Shown in pieces: positions 35,388 through 42,320 of a stretch of DNA of 64,000 nt (position 1 is its first letter; every line of letters starts with the position of its first letter). A model generated the notes under the pieces. The model worked only from the letters and a program-made list of their open reading frames with translations, was not told the DNA's origin and did no database searches. This DNA is from Lysinibacillus pakistanensis. GTDB lineage: Bacteria > Bacillota > Bacilli > Bacillales_A > Planococcaceae. The stretch spans positions 3,098,501 through 3,162,500 of the forward strand of contig NZ_CP126101.1 in assembly GCF_030123245.1 (NCBI RefSeq), in the 5' to 3' direction. The translations under genes and the position numbers were made by a program.

Positions 35388-35704
35388 TTTTCCGACCTCC
35401 TCTAATCTATAATACCTTATACGACTACTCTAACCATTTAGTTTCAAATATATATTAATACCACAAAAAGACCTTTGTAAAAATAAGGAAAAATTGATTG
35501 TGAGGGTTCATATTATTAGAATCCTCCTACCTTCGCTTTTTAATTGATTCAATTTTAACATGATTTATTTCGGTTAAATGGCCCTTTAATGGAAAAAGAC
35601 GCATTCTTTATTAAAGAATTGCGCCCAATTGTGGAATGAGCTACTGCATATGCCCTCGAATTGTTCAGTAAATATTTGAATGACACAGTTAAAGATATCT
35701 AATT
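35388..35704. other. Gap holding one family A repeat
   Basis: About 315 bases. The only recognisable content is the palindromic element at 35576-35640 and the promoter area of the small L7/L12-like gene. Confidence 0.4.
35576..35640. repeat. Palindromic repeat family A, copy 6
   Basis: AATGGCCCTTTAATGGAAAA, then GACGCATTC..GAATTGCGCCC and AATTGTGGAATGA. Confidence 0.8.
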
Positions 35705-36214
35705 TTAGAAGGAGTATAATTTTAATAGCTCATGAATTGATAAACGAGTAGTAGCTTCCATTTTAACAAAATATGGTGATTGCCACTTTTTAGTTGCTAT
35801 TGCTTGTTTGCTGGTGGGAGTATCCCAACTAGGATAAACTCTAATAGCCATTTTCCCCTTTGTATTAGCCGTTTTAAGGATGTTTTGTTTTAAAAGAACT
35901 TCTTTTGGAAAAACAAATTGGCCAAAATCACCAGTATTATTAAAAGTGTTTATTACCAGTAAATCAGTGGCATTATCATATGAAAATGCTTGATTTTTAT
36001 TAGCTTCATCCTTTTCCCAAAAGGAAACAAACTGTCCCACCTTGTTAGGTGTTATTTTTGCGACTCTAAATCTAACAGATTTAGAATTTAACTGAAATAC
36101 CCCAGCCCCGTAATCAGAATTTTGGGATTCCTCTCGGATGTTTTTTATAGTTAAATGATTCGGTTCATAAAGTAATTCATTTACAAATGTCAACGTTTTA
36201 TTAAATTCATTCAT
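35705..36214 (-). CDS. MepB family protein
   Basis: A 169-residue cytosolic protein of the MepB family, named after the third gene of the staphylococcal mepRAB multidrug locus. Recognisable segments are YGAGVFQLNSKSVRFRVAKI, GQFVSFWEKDE and RVYPSWDTPTSKQAIATKKW. The usual neighbours MepR and the MATE pump MepA are absent. ATG is preceded by AAGGAGT. The biochemical function of the family is not established. Confidence 0.85.
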   Translation of the reverse strand: MNEFNKTLTFVNELLYEPNHLTIKNIREESQNSDYGAGVFQLNSKSVRFRVAKITPNKVGQFVSFWEKDEANKNQAFSYDNATDLLVINTFNNTGDFGQFVFPKEVLLKQNILKTANTKGKMAIRVYPSWDTPTSKQAIATKKWQSPYFVKMEATTRLSIHELLKLYSF

Positions 36215-36446
36215 AGTTTTACTCCTTATCTTATACTACGAATACCAATATATCATCTGCGGACTTGTTACCGTAATTGCTTTTTAAAAACTTTAGCTTT
36301 ATTTCGTTAGACTCTTCATTTTGATTTACTGCCAATTTGTTTCAAGTAAGTAAGAAATACCACATAACAAAAGAGACACAATTCTATGGACAGTTTTCGA
36401 ATTGTTCATTAGTACTCCATTAGTTGTTAATGCCACTCAAACATAA

Positions 36447-36671
36447 TTAAAAACTAAAAAGAGCCATCACAATAATTAACAAAGATCCTATTATAAGAAA
36501 CATTCCCCAACCATTTTTTCCTTTCATTTTATATTCTTCAATTCCCATAATTGCAAAGAGAATTCCAAGCAATAAAGATGATATTGGACCATATGAAAAA
36601 TCCTTTGTCATTAATCCGTACATTGAAATCGCTACTACAATTAAAGCAAGCATTACTTTAATAATTTTCAG
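36447..36671 (-). CDS. DUF3953/YczI-like small membrane protein, CTG start
   Basis: A ~74-residue membrane protein with two or three helices (VMLALIVVAISMYGLMT, ISSLLLGILFAIMGIEEY, GMFLIIGSLLIIVMALF), as in the YczI/DUF3953 family. The likely start is CTG at 36671. It is seven bases behind GAGGGGG, and the frame is closed by TGA just upstream. The first ATG, at 36653, has no ribosome site. The CTG start adds KIIKV, which matches the usual family N-terminus. Function unknown. Confidence 0.65.
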   Translation of the reverse strand: MKIIKVMLALIVVAISMYGLMTKDFSYGPISSLLLGILFAIMGIEEYKMKGKNGWGMFLIIGSLLIIVMALFSF

Positions 36672-36772
36672 CTTAGTTCCCCCTCAATTGAAGACAGACT
36701 TTAGTTTTAGTTCATTATTTCATAACTTTTTATATTTTAACATTAATACCCAATTATGAAGTGTATTGTTAT

Positions 36773-36846
36773 GTCACAATCTGGCCCTTTCCATGAATAA
36801 AGACGCTTTCCTTATTACAGAAAAGCGCCCTTTAATGGAATAACTA
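36773..36846. repeat. Palindromic repeat family A, copy 7
   Basis: GTCACAATCTGGCCC, then AAAGACGCTTTCCTTATTAC and AAAAGCGCCCTTTAATGGAA. Very close to the copy at 22740. The rest of 36672-36965 shows nothing else. Confidence 0.85.
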
Positions 36847-36965
36847 AATACATTTTGTGGCTTTTAAGTTTGTTTCCAAAAATTGGTTTATTTATGTATA
36901 CGTTATAAATCTTTGTTGCACTCAATCCCCTGTTAAAGAACTTAACTTTGTTAAAGTCTTTCTAA

Positions 36966-37211
36966 TTAGTTCAATGGAACATCAGATCTACTGACAAAAA
37001 CATCCCCTTTAAAAATCCTTCCATCAGATGTTGTGACCACTATTGTATGGTCACCAGAAGAAGCAGCTGATTGGACCCATGTAGTAGAACCATTAGCCAC
37101 TAAATTATAAGTTTGCGTGTGACTATTCTGTTGAATTTGCACGGTTACATTTGTCCCTGTATTGTTTGTAACATGAAATTTAAAGACTTCGAATCTGATG
37201 GTTGTGTCCAA
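36966..37211 (-). CDS. Hypothetical beta-rich protein, possibly 5' truncated
   Basis: An 81-codon frame with a TTG start and no convincing ribosome site. The sequence (FHVTNNTGTNVTVQIQQNSH, YNLVANGSTTWVQSAASSGD) is rich in Thr/Asn/Ser and beta-strand-like, as in exported proteins. No signal peptide is present, so the real 5' end may have been lost, perhaps with the neighbouring MFS fragment. No family recognised. Confidence 0.4.
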   Translation of the reverse strand: MDTTIRFEVFKFHVTNNTGTNVTVQIQQNSHTQTYNLVANGSTTWVQSAASSGDHTIVVTTSDGRIFKGDVFVSRSDVPLN

Positions 37212-37312
37212 GACGTTTTATAGATACCATTTCCTTTAAAAATATCTGTATCAGAAATAATTAAATAGTTTTCTGTTCTTTGAAAATCTGAACCGGACGT
37301 CCAGTCCAGATT

Positions 37313-37672
37313 ATGGCCTGGATCCTAGCGATATTGGCTTTTGCGATATTTAGCTTGCCATCCGCACTTAAATTTCCTGTAATAGCGTTTTGACCTTTCG
37401 TTTTTTGAGGAGCAGTGGGCTGGGCTTCATTGGCTCCACAACAACATGTATTACTTCGCTCACAACCTAAACATGGTGCAGCTGCCGTCGCATTAAATAG
37501 TTCTGCTAATTATTTAGGGGGCGCAATCGGTTCTACGTTTGGGGGAATTGTCCTGTTTGCCGGTTTATCACCTTCTTATTTTCCTTTTGTTGCGGGCTGT
37601 CTTGTTTTAGTAGCATTTTTCGGACAATTGATACTAATGTTAACAAATAAAAAGGAAAGTAAAACTAGTTAA
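37313..37672 (+). pseudogene. MFS efflux transporter C-terminal fragment
   Basis: One continuous frame with two stops reads WILAILAFAIFSLPSALKFP then WASLAPQQHVLLRSQPKHGA and SSANYLGGAIGSTFGGIVLF. It ends in FVAGCLVLVAFFGQLILML. This is the last four or so helices of a drug-efflux major facilitator (AraJ/YdhP-like). The N-terminal two thirds are missing. Confidence 0.85.
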
Positions 37673-37929
37673 ATTTCTGACAAAAGAGAAGTAGTTATTC
37701 CTAAAGTCTCTCACAATGAAAATAAAATAACATAAGTGATGATATTTAACACCGTCCAATCTTCGAACGATGTTAAATATGTGAATATCATCAAAAAATC
37801 ATTACCAAAGCTAATATAGATTCTCTGAACCGTTTATACAAGACGATGAACCATGAAATGGACCTTGAATGCAAATAGACCCATTCCTTAATAGAAGCGC
37901 CCGATTGTTGAATTAACAAGAAATAAGTT
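37673..37929. other. Gap between MFS remnant and phosphatase gene
   Basis: It contains a hairpin CATCGTTCGAAGATT-like region around 37750-37790 (TTTAACACCGT..ACGATGTTAAA) and family A copy 8 near the phosphatase stop. Confidence 0.4.
37854..37918. repeat. Palindromic repeat family A, copy 8
   Basis: The 5' side is diverged (GAAATGGACCTTGAATG). The 3' end GAAGCGCCCGATTGTTGAAT matches the consensus. Confidence 0.75.
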
Positions 37930-38517
37930 TTATTGTTTAACGCTAATACTTACATCCCATAGTCTTTGAATGTTCAATAATTCGTGTTCATTAAATTCCA
38001 TTCTATAAATATCGGGCTTTGATGTGCTATATAGAAAGTTCAAGTCATAGGAGCTATCGAAATATCCCATCATCAAGGTCATAACAGCTCCGTGGGTTCC
38101 TATCACTACTTTTTTATTTTTAAAAGTATCTAATAGTTCTTTTAAAATTTTTATAGCTCTTGTTTGACATTCAGCATTTGATTCTCCATCATCTATAGAA
38201 AAATTAAATTCAAAAAAAGACTTTTCCAAAATCTGCTCCAATATCTGATCATCTAATCTTTTGTTTTCAGAAGAAAATTTTCTTTCTTTTAAATCCTCAT
38301 AAACTAATACTTCTTGTCCTATTTGTTGAGTAATTTTTTCAACAGTCAGTATTGAACGTATATATGGACTTGAAACAACTACATCAATTTTTTCATCTTT
38401 CAATATGTCAGCTACTCGCCCAGCATCTAAAGTACCTTTTTTGGTTAATCCTCTGGTTCTTTCATTTCCTTCTTTTGGCGACTCACCGTGTCTAACCATA
38501 TAAATAAAAGTACTCAA
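37930..38517 (-). CDS. Histidine phosphatase family protein
   Basis: A 195-residue phosphoglycerate-mutase-like phosphatase. The catalytic RHGES motif is at residues 9-13, with SSPYIRSILTVEKI, EDLKERKF and the second histidine in VIGTHGAVMTL. All four residues of the catalytic pocket are visible. The TTG start at 38517 follows GGGGGATA. The substrate cannot be predicted. Flanked by a family A repeat at the 3' end. Confidence 0.88.
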   Translation of the reverse strand: MSTFIYMVRHGESPKEGNERTRGLTKKGTLDAGRVADILKDEKIDVVVSSPYIRSILTVEKITQQIGQEVLVYEDLKERKFSSENKRLDDQILEQILEKSFFEFNFSIDDGESNAECQTRAIKILKELLDTFKNKKVVIGTHGAVMTLMMGYFDSSYDLNFLYSTSKPDIYRMEFNEHELLNIQRLWDVSISVKQ

Positions 38518-38637
38518 TATATATCCCCCTTATTTATTCAACCCTAATGTTATTAATGCATCTAAACTTTATTATCCAATTTTTTAAGGTTCATCACCAA
38601 AAGATGTGGTTGACATTTTTAATTGTAATAGTAATTG

Positions 38638-38775
38638 ACTGGAGCGAAGCCAGTGTGACTCTTAGGGGATTAAGTGAACTGGATGAGACCCTGGAGCGCG
38701 AGTGAAGCGGCTCATCTGGACGCCCCCTGGAAAGCACACTGGCGGAGGGGAAGTCAACCACAAGTTATAGTGAAG
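38638..38775. repeat. Dispersed GC-rich repeat, family C copy 2
   Basis: Contains GATGAGACCCTGGAGCG, AAGCGGCTCATCTGGACGCC, then GGAAAGC and AGTCAACCACAAGTTATAGTG. The same blocks in the same order occur on the minus strand at 16018-16250. It is flanked by AT-rich sequence. Confidence 0.7.
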
Positions 38776-38857
38776 AGCCTTTTTTAAATTTAACGATATA
38801 AATTAACAGAAGTTCCCAAAATCGAAATTGGAGTTATTTAAAAAAATAAGTTATTAC

Positions 38858-38925
38858 AATTTGGCCCTTTATAAAACTTTCCTTATTCAAGGAAAGCGCC
38901 CGTTTGTAGAACAACGAGTACCTAT
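38858..38925. repeat. Palindromic repeat family A, copy 9
   Basis: TTACAATTTGGCCC, the inner hairpin CTTTCCTTATTCAAGGAAAG, then CGCCCGTTTGTAGAACAA. The inner stem is perfect in this copy. Confidence 0.85.
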
Positions 38926-39100
38926 TGGTAATTCATACTAGTTTCCATCTTGATTCTAATCAATTATGCTGTATTATTAACTTTTTCCCTTGTTTATCCT
39001 TACTTGGAGACTAAATATACCTGACAGGAAATTTAGCTCAACGACAGGCTCGATGGTGAAGGCCGACACAATATGCACCGTCATGCCCCGCAGGCAAGTA

Positions 39101-39129
39101 TTGCCTTTTTTTCCAAAACGGGTTATTCT
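39101..39129 (+). promoter_or_regulatory. Putative promoter of the rsgA-like leader
   Basis: TTGCCT at 39101-39106 and TATTCT at 39124-39129 are separated by 17 bases. Both hexamers match the sigma-A consensus at four of six positions. This predicts a transcript beginning near 39136 with a 5' leader of about 300 bases. Confidence 0.5.
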
Positions 39130-39180
39130 ATAGACAGCTTAGTGATAAGCAAGTTCCTAAAACGAAGGGAGATGTTTTTA

Positions 39181-39213
39181 ATGGCAACTACTAATATGGT
39201 GATTTGGTCTTAA
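39181..39213 (+). CDS. Leader peptide 1 of the rsgA-like operon
   Basis: A 10-codon frame (MATTNMVIWS) with a strong AAGGGAGATG ribosome site seven bases before ATG. It ends 12 bases before the first hairpin. Its good translation signal but minimal length suggest a sensing leader rather than a functional product. Confidence 0.6.
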   Translation: MATTNMVIWS

Positions 39214-39225
39214 AACTGAATAGTA

Positions 39226-39279
39226 GGCATACGCGAAAAAAACGGGAAAATGCCCGTATTATTTGGTATGCCATTTTTT
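39226..39279 (+). terminator. Leader hairpin 1 with T-run
   Basis: Outer arms GGCATAC and GTATGCC enclose an inner ACGGG/CCCGT stem. They are followed by ATTTTTT. It contains the start codon of leader ORF 2 at 39250. Confidence 0.75.
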
Positions 39280-39372
39280 AAAGTAACCTTTCGTGAATAT
39301 TGCTGTTTGCGTGATACGATGAAGGTCGTATCTTTTTTGCGTCCTGATGCCGCGCGACAGCAGCTTCTTTAG
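39250..39372 (+). CDS. Leader ORF 2 of the rsgA-like operon
   Basis: A 40-residue frame starting MPVLFGMPFFKVTF, followed by REYCCLRDTMKVVSFLRP and ending AARQQLL. It runs from inside hairpin 1, through all of hairpin 2, into the loop of hairpin 3. Ribosomes translating it would therefore prevent hairpins 2 and 3 from forming. Its start lacks a strong ribosome site and lies in the stem of hairpin 1, so translation may depend on leader peptide 1. Not similar to anything I can name. Confidence 0.55.
   Translation: MPVLFGMPFFKVTFREYCCLRDTMKVVSFLRPDAARQQLL
39313..39338 (+). terminator. Leader hairpin 2 with T-run
   Basis: GATACGA and TCGTATC arms, perfect over seven bases, followed by TTTTTTGCGTCC. 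Confidence 0.75.
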
Positions 39373-39396
39373 AGGCTGCTTGTCCGTGGCATTTTT
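39348..39396 (+). terminator. Leader hairpin 3, strong intrinsic terminator
   Basis: TGCCGCGCGACAGCAGC pairs with GCTGCTTGTCCGTGGCA with few mismatches and is followed by TTTTTGCGTCC. It ends 38 bases before the rsgA-like start. The same TTTTTGCGTCC follows hairpin 2. Confidence 0.85.
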
Positions 39397-39434
39397 GCGT
39401 CCAAAAAAACAACATTAAAGGAGCTAACAAAAAC

Positions 39435-40508
39435 ATGATTGATTTAAAAACCTATGGCTACACAGAAATAGAAGCAATTCCCGACGAATTATTACCCGGC
39501 AGGGTAATTGAACTTCAGCGCGAGCGCCTCACTGTTGCGACTGAGCACGGGGAAATAACGGCAGTACTCAAAGGAACGTTCTATCACAGCGCGGAATCGC
39601 GTGTAGACTTTCCGTGTGTCGGTGACTTTGTCTTGTTGCACTATAACGAGAATGGAGATTCTCTCATCGTTAAGGTTCTGCCCCGCCGATCTAAATTCTC
39701 GCGTGCGGATTACTCAGGGCATGCTGTAGGCTATGTCAAAACCATAAGGGAGCAGATCGTTGCAACCAACTTTGACTATGTATTCATCCTCTCTTCTCTG
39801 AATTGGGACTTAAACGTCTCACGTATCGTACGGTACCTGACACAAGCTAGGAAAAGCAGCGGCCAGCCGGTCGTCATTCTGACCAAAACTGATCTCGTGG
39901 AAGACTACAACTCCGCGCTCAGAGAAGTTACACAAAGCATCCCTGATGTTCCTGTTCACGCAATCTGCAGTCATACAGGTGCGGGGCTAAATGAACTCAA
40001 TCCCTACTTGATGCCTGGTAAAACAGTCGTCTTTCTCGGCATGTCCGGCGTCGGTAAATCGTCTCTGCTCAATGCGTTGATGGGACAGGACTTAATGAAA
40101 GTTCAGGCGATTCGGGAGGATGATAGCCGCGGACGACATACGACAACTCACCGTCAGCTGTTCATGCTCCCCTCCGGTGCGATGGTCATAGATACGCCGG
40201 GTATGCGTGAGCTTGGGCTATTTGAAGCCGATGAAGGTATACGCGCCAGCTTTACCGATGTGGAAGAATGGTTCCTGAAATGCCGATTTAAAGATTGCCG
40301 TCATCAGACCGAGCCGGGCTGTGCCGTCCTTGCTGCACTTGCTGATGGTTCGTTGCCGCTTGAACGGTGGAAGCAATATATTGCCCAGCAGCATGAGAAC
40401 AAGTATGTCCAGGGTAAAACGAGCTACCCCATCCACAAGAGGGCTCGAAATAAAAGGATCACCACGCAGAGCAAACAAACGAAGAGAAACGGAGGGTGGA
40501 AGAAATGA
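39435..40508 (+). CDS. RsgA-like circularly permuted GTPase
   Basis: A 357-residue paralog of the 30S ribosome-assembly GTPase RsgA (YloQ/YjeQ). It has an N-terminal OB-like domain, then the permuted G motifs: LTKTD (G4), GMSGVGKSSLLNAL (G1), GRHTTTHRQL (G2) and DTPGMREL (G3). A zinc-binding C-terminus follows (CRFKDCRHQTEPGC). A basic tail extends beyond the usual end. ATG at 39435 follows AAAGGAG. Base composition is clearly richer in GC than the surroundings, suggesting transfer. Overlaps the kinase gene (ATGA). A housekeeping rsgA is expected elsewhere in the genome. Confidence 0.9.
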   Translation: MIDLKTYGYTEIEAIPDELLPGRVIELQRERLTVATEHGEITAVLKGTFYHSAESRVDFPCVGDFVLLHYNENGDSLIVKVLPRRSKFSRADYSGHAVGYVKTIREQIVATNFDYVFILSSLNWDLNVSRIVRYLTQARKSSGQPVVILTKTDLVEDYNSALREVTQSIPDVPVHAICSHTGAGLNELNPYLMPGKTVVFLGMSGVGKSSLLNALMGQDLMKVQAIREDDSRGRHTTTHRQLFMLPSGAMVIDTPGMRELGLFEADEGIRASFTDVEEWFLKCRFKDCRHQTEPGCAVLAALADGSLPLERWKQYIAQQHENKYVQGKTSYPIHKRARNKRITTQSKQTKRNGGWKK

Positions 40509-41521
40509 TTATTAAATTCGAAACGCTGATCTATGCCTTAAGCCGACAGTTCAAGAAGGATATCTTCTATGCCGACTGCCAAACCACGCAATTACAGGGC
40601 GGAACGGTGGGAAATGTGTACCTAATAACGGGGAACGCTGAAACCGCTGATGGTGAAAAATTGCCATACCGTATCGTGCTAAAAATTCAGAAGAAATGGG
40701 AGCGTTACGGAGATCCAGGTTCATGGCGACGGGAATATGATCTATATGCGTCCGACTTGGGTGCGACGTTCTCGGATACCTTCCGCTGGCCGACATGTTA
40801 TCACGCTGAGATCAATGCCGATGAAAATGAATTCCAGCTGTGGCTGGAATATATCGATGGCGTAACCGGTTTAGACTTGACCGGTGACATGTATGAACTG
40901 GCTGCGCTAGAGTTAGGACGCTATCAAGGCAAACTGTATTTGGAGCAACCCGCTGTATTGCAGAGCCTGAACAACCTGAGCCATGCAGATCTCATGAAGA
41001 ATACGTATCTGCATTACCGGTCATGGCCGGTCGTCTACAATTATATACGCTCGGAAGACTCCGAATTGCCGCAACACTTACGGCAAATGCTCATCGACAT
41101 CGATAAGCACGCAGACGAGATACTAGCCCGCATAGAAAGACTGCCCCTCGTGTTTTGCCACCGGGACTTCTGGGTGACCAACCTGATCTATGCCGACGGG
41201 AAAATCGCGCTCATTGATTGGGACACATCCGGATGGGGTTACTTGGGAGAGGATCTCGCAAGCCTAATTGCGGATGAATCGGATATCAATCACATGATTG
41301 AATACTACCAGCGATGCGTCCCTGCGTATTATAAAGGATTTTCGCAGTATGTGGATGTATCCCATATCGCTGATAATTGCGTCTATGAGATGATCCTTCT
41401 CGTATTCGGGTACAGACTTGTGGAGTCGTATCTCTACGCAGAGGACGATGACGAGAAGACAAATCAAGTCCTTACGCTCCAAAAAATCTATGAAATGAAG
41501 GCCATCCCTATGCAGGGTTAA
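40505..41521 (+). CDS. Aminoglycoside phosphotransferase (APH)-family kinase
   Basis: A 338-residue protein-kinase-like phosphotransferase. The catalytic loop is FCHRDFWVTNLIY (HxDxxxxN), followed by ALIDWDTSGWG in place of DFG. An upstream RIVLKIQKKWER contains the probable ATP-binding lysine. ATG at 40505 overlaps the stop of the GTPase gene by four bases, with GGAGGGTGG as ribosome site. The two proteins share GC-rich codon use and were probably acquired together. Substrate unknown: it may be an antibiotic, a sugar or another small molecule. Followed by a very strong terminator. Confidence 0.85.
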   Translation: MIIKFETLIYALSRQFKKDIFYADCQTTQLQGGTVGNVYLITGNAETADGEKLPYRIVLKIQKKWERYGDPGSWRREYDLYASDLGATFSDTFRWPTCYHAEINADENEFQLWLEYIDGVTGLDLTGDMYELAALELGRYQGKLYLEQPAVLQSLNNLSHADLMKNTYLHYRSWPVVYNYIRSEDSELPQHLRQMLIDIDKHADEILARIERLPLVFCHRDFWVTNLIYADGKIALIDWDTSGWGYLGEDLASLIADESDINHMIEYYQRCVPAYYKGFSQYVDVSHIADNCVYEMILLVFGYRLVESYLYAEDDDEKTNQVLTLQKIYEMKAIPMQG

Positions 41522-41528
41522 CTCTAAA

Positions 41529-41579
41529 AAAAGAAACTCCAAAAACCCTAGAATGTAGTGGGTTTTTGGAGTTTCTTTC
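41529..41579 (+). terminator. Terminator of the rsgA-like/APH operon
   Basis: AAAGAAACTCCAAAAACCC and GGGTTTTTGGAGTTTCTTT are perfect 19-base arms around a short loop. Confidence 0.92.
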
Positions 41580-41587
41580 ATTTACTC

Positions 41588-41718
41588 TCACTCAATCGTC
41601 GCCTGCGGCTTGCTCATGATGTCGGAGACGCCGCAGGGCATTCCAGTCGGTGAATCAACAGAGAAATTGATATACGTTTGCGGAGTCACATCGGACGATT
41701 CATGCGTTGAGTAACCCA
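41588..41718 (-). pseudogene. C-terminal fragment of an unidentified GC-rich gene
   Basis: The minus-strand frame reads GYSTHESSDVTPQTYINFSV then DSPTGMPCGVSDIMSKPQAT and stops after IE. Codon use and composition match the neighbouring GC-rich island, not the AT-rich flank. Only about 43 residues are present. The family was not recognised. It marks the right edge of the acquired island. Confidence 0.6.
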
Positions 41719-42135
41719 ACCGATACTGCTACAGCATTAAGAAATTACTTATGGGATATAGGAGGAAAAGGGAATATCAAAAACCTTTATTCTAGACTTT
41801 ATCCCCGTCAATTGGAAAAAGATAAGTATCCGCCATTAGTTGAAAACAATATTTTATACACCTACACTACTGAGAAAAGTCTTTTAAGGGGTATATTGAA
41901 TTTCCTACCAACAGATAGAGAGCACTTATTCATTGTCTACAAATACAATAACAAAATTCGCCTCTATTTAAATATATTTGGAATTATTCCTGCAGTAATT
42001 AAAACAATTGAAAATCCTTCTTATTTTTATCCAGGCCCACTACCTTACAAAGAAATTGCATATGTTGTTAACCCAAAGGAAAAGAAACATATAGAAATTA
42101 TCATTGATGATATAAAAAAATGGTCTCCTCTTTAG
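41707..42135 (+). CDS. Hypothetical protein, possibly 5' truncated
   Basis: A 142-codon frame with TTG at 41707 and no good ribosome site. The 5' end overlaps the GC-rich fragment on the other strand. From about residue 10 the sequence has normal AT-rich coding character (NYLWDIGGKGNIKNLYSRLY, EHLFIVYKYNNKIRLYLNIF). It probably lost its original start at the island junction. No family recognised. Followed by a terminator. Confidence 0.5.
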   Translation: MSNPTDTATALRNYLWDIGGKGNIKNLYSRLYPRQLEKDKYPPLVENNILYTYTTEKSLLRGILNFLPTDREHLFIVYKYNNKIRLYLNIFGIIPAVIKTIENPSYFYPGPLPYKEIAYVVNPKEKKHIEIIIDDIKKWSPL

Positions 42136-42143
42136 TTAAAATG

Positions 42144-42187
42144 TACCCTATAATAGACACTTTCAAAAAGGTCATCTTATAGGGTAT
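42144..42187. terminator. Terminator after the hypothetical gene
   Basis: TACCCTATAA and TTATAGGGTA are perfect 10-base arms, followed by TTTAG. Confidence 0.7.
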
Positions 42188-42320
42188 TTAGTTGAATAGC
42201 AACAATCTTTAAGAACACAGCCTAATTTTTTAACAACTTGAAAGAGCTTTTCTACACACGAACTGTAGTAAGGCTCTGATTATTTTACTTCAAAAGTAAA
42301 CAACTTTATTATCTCTATAC

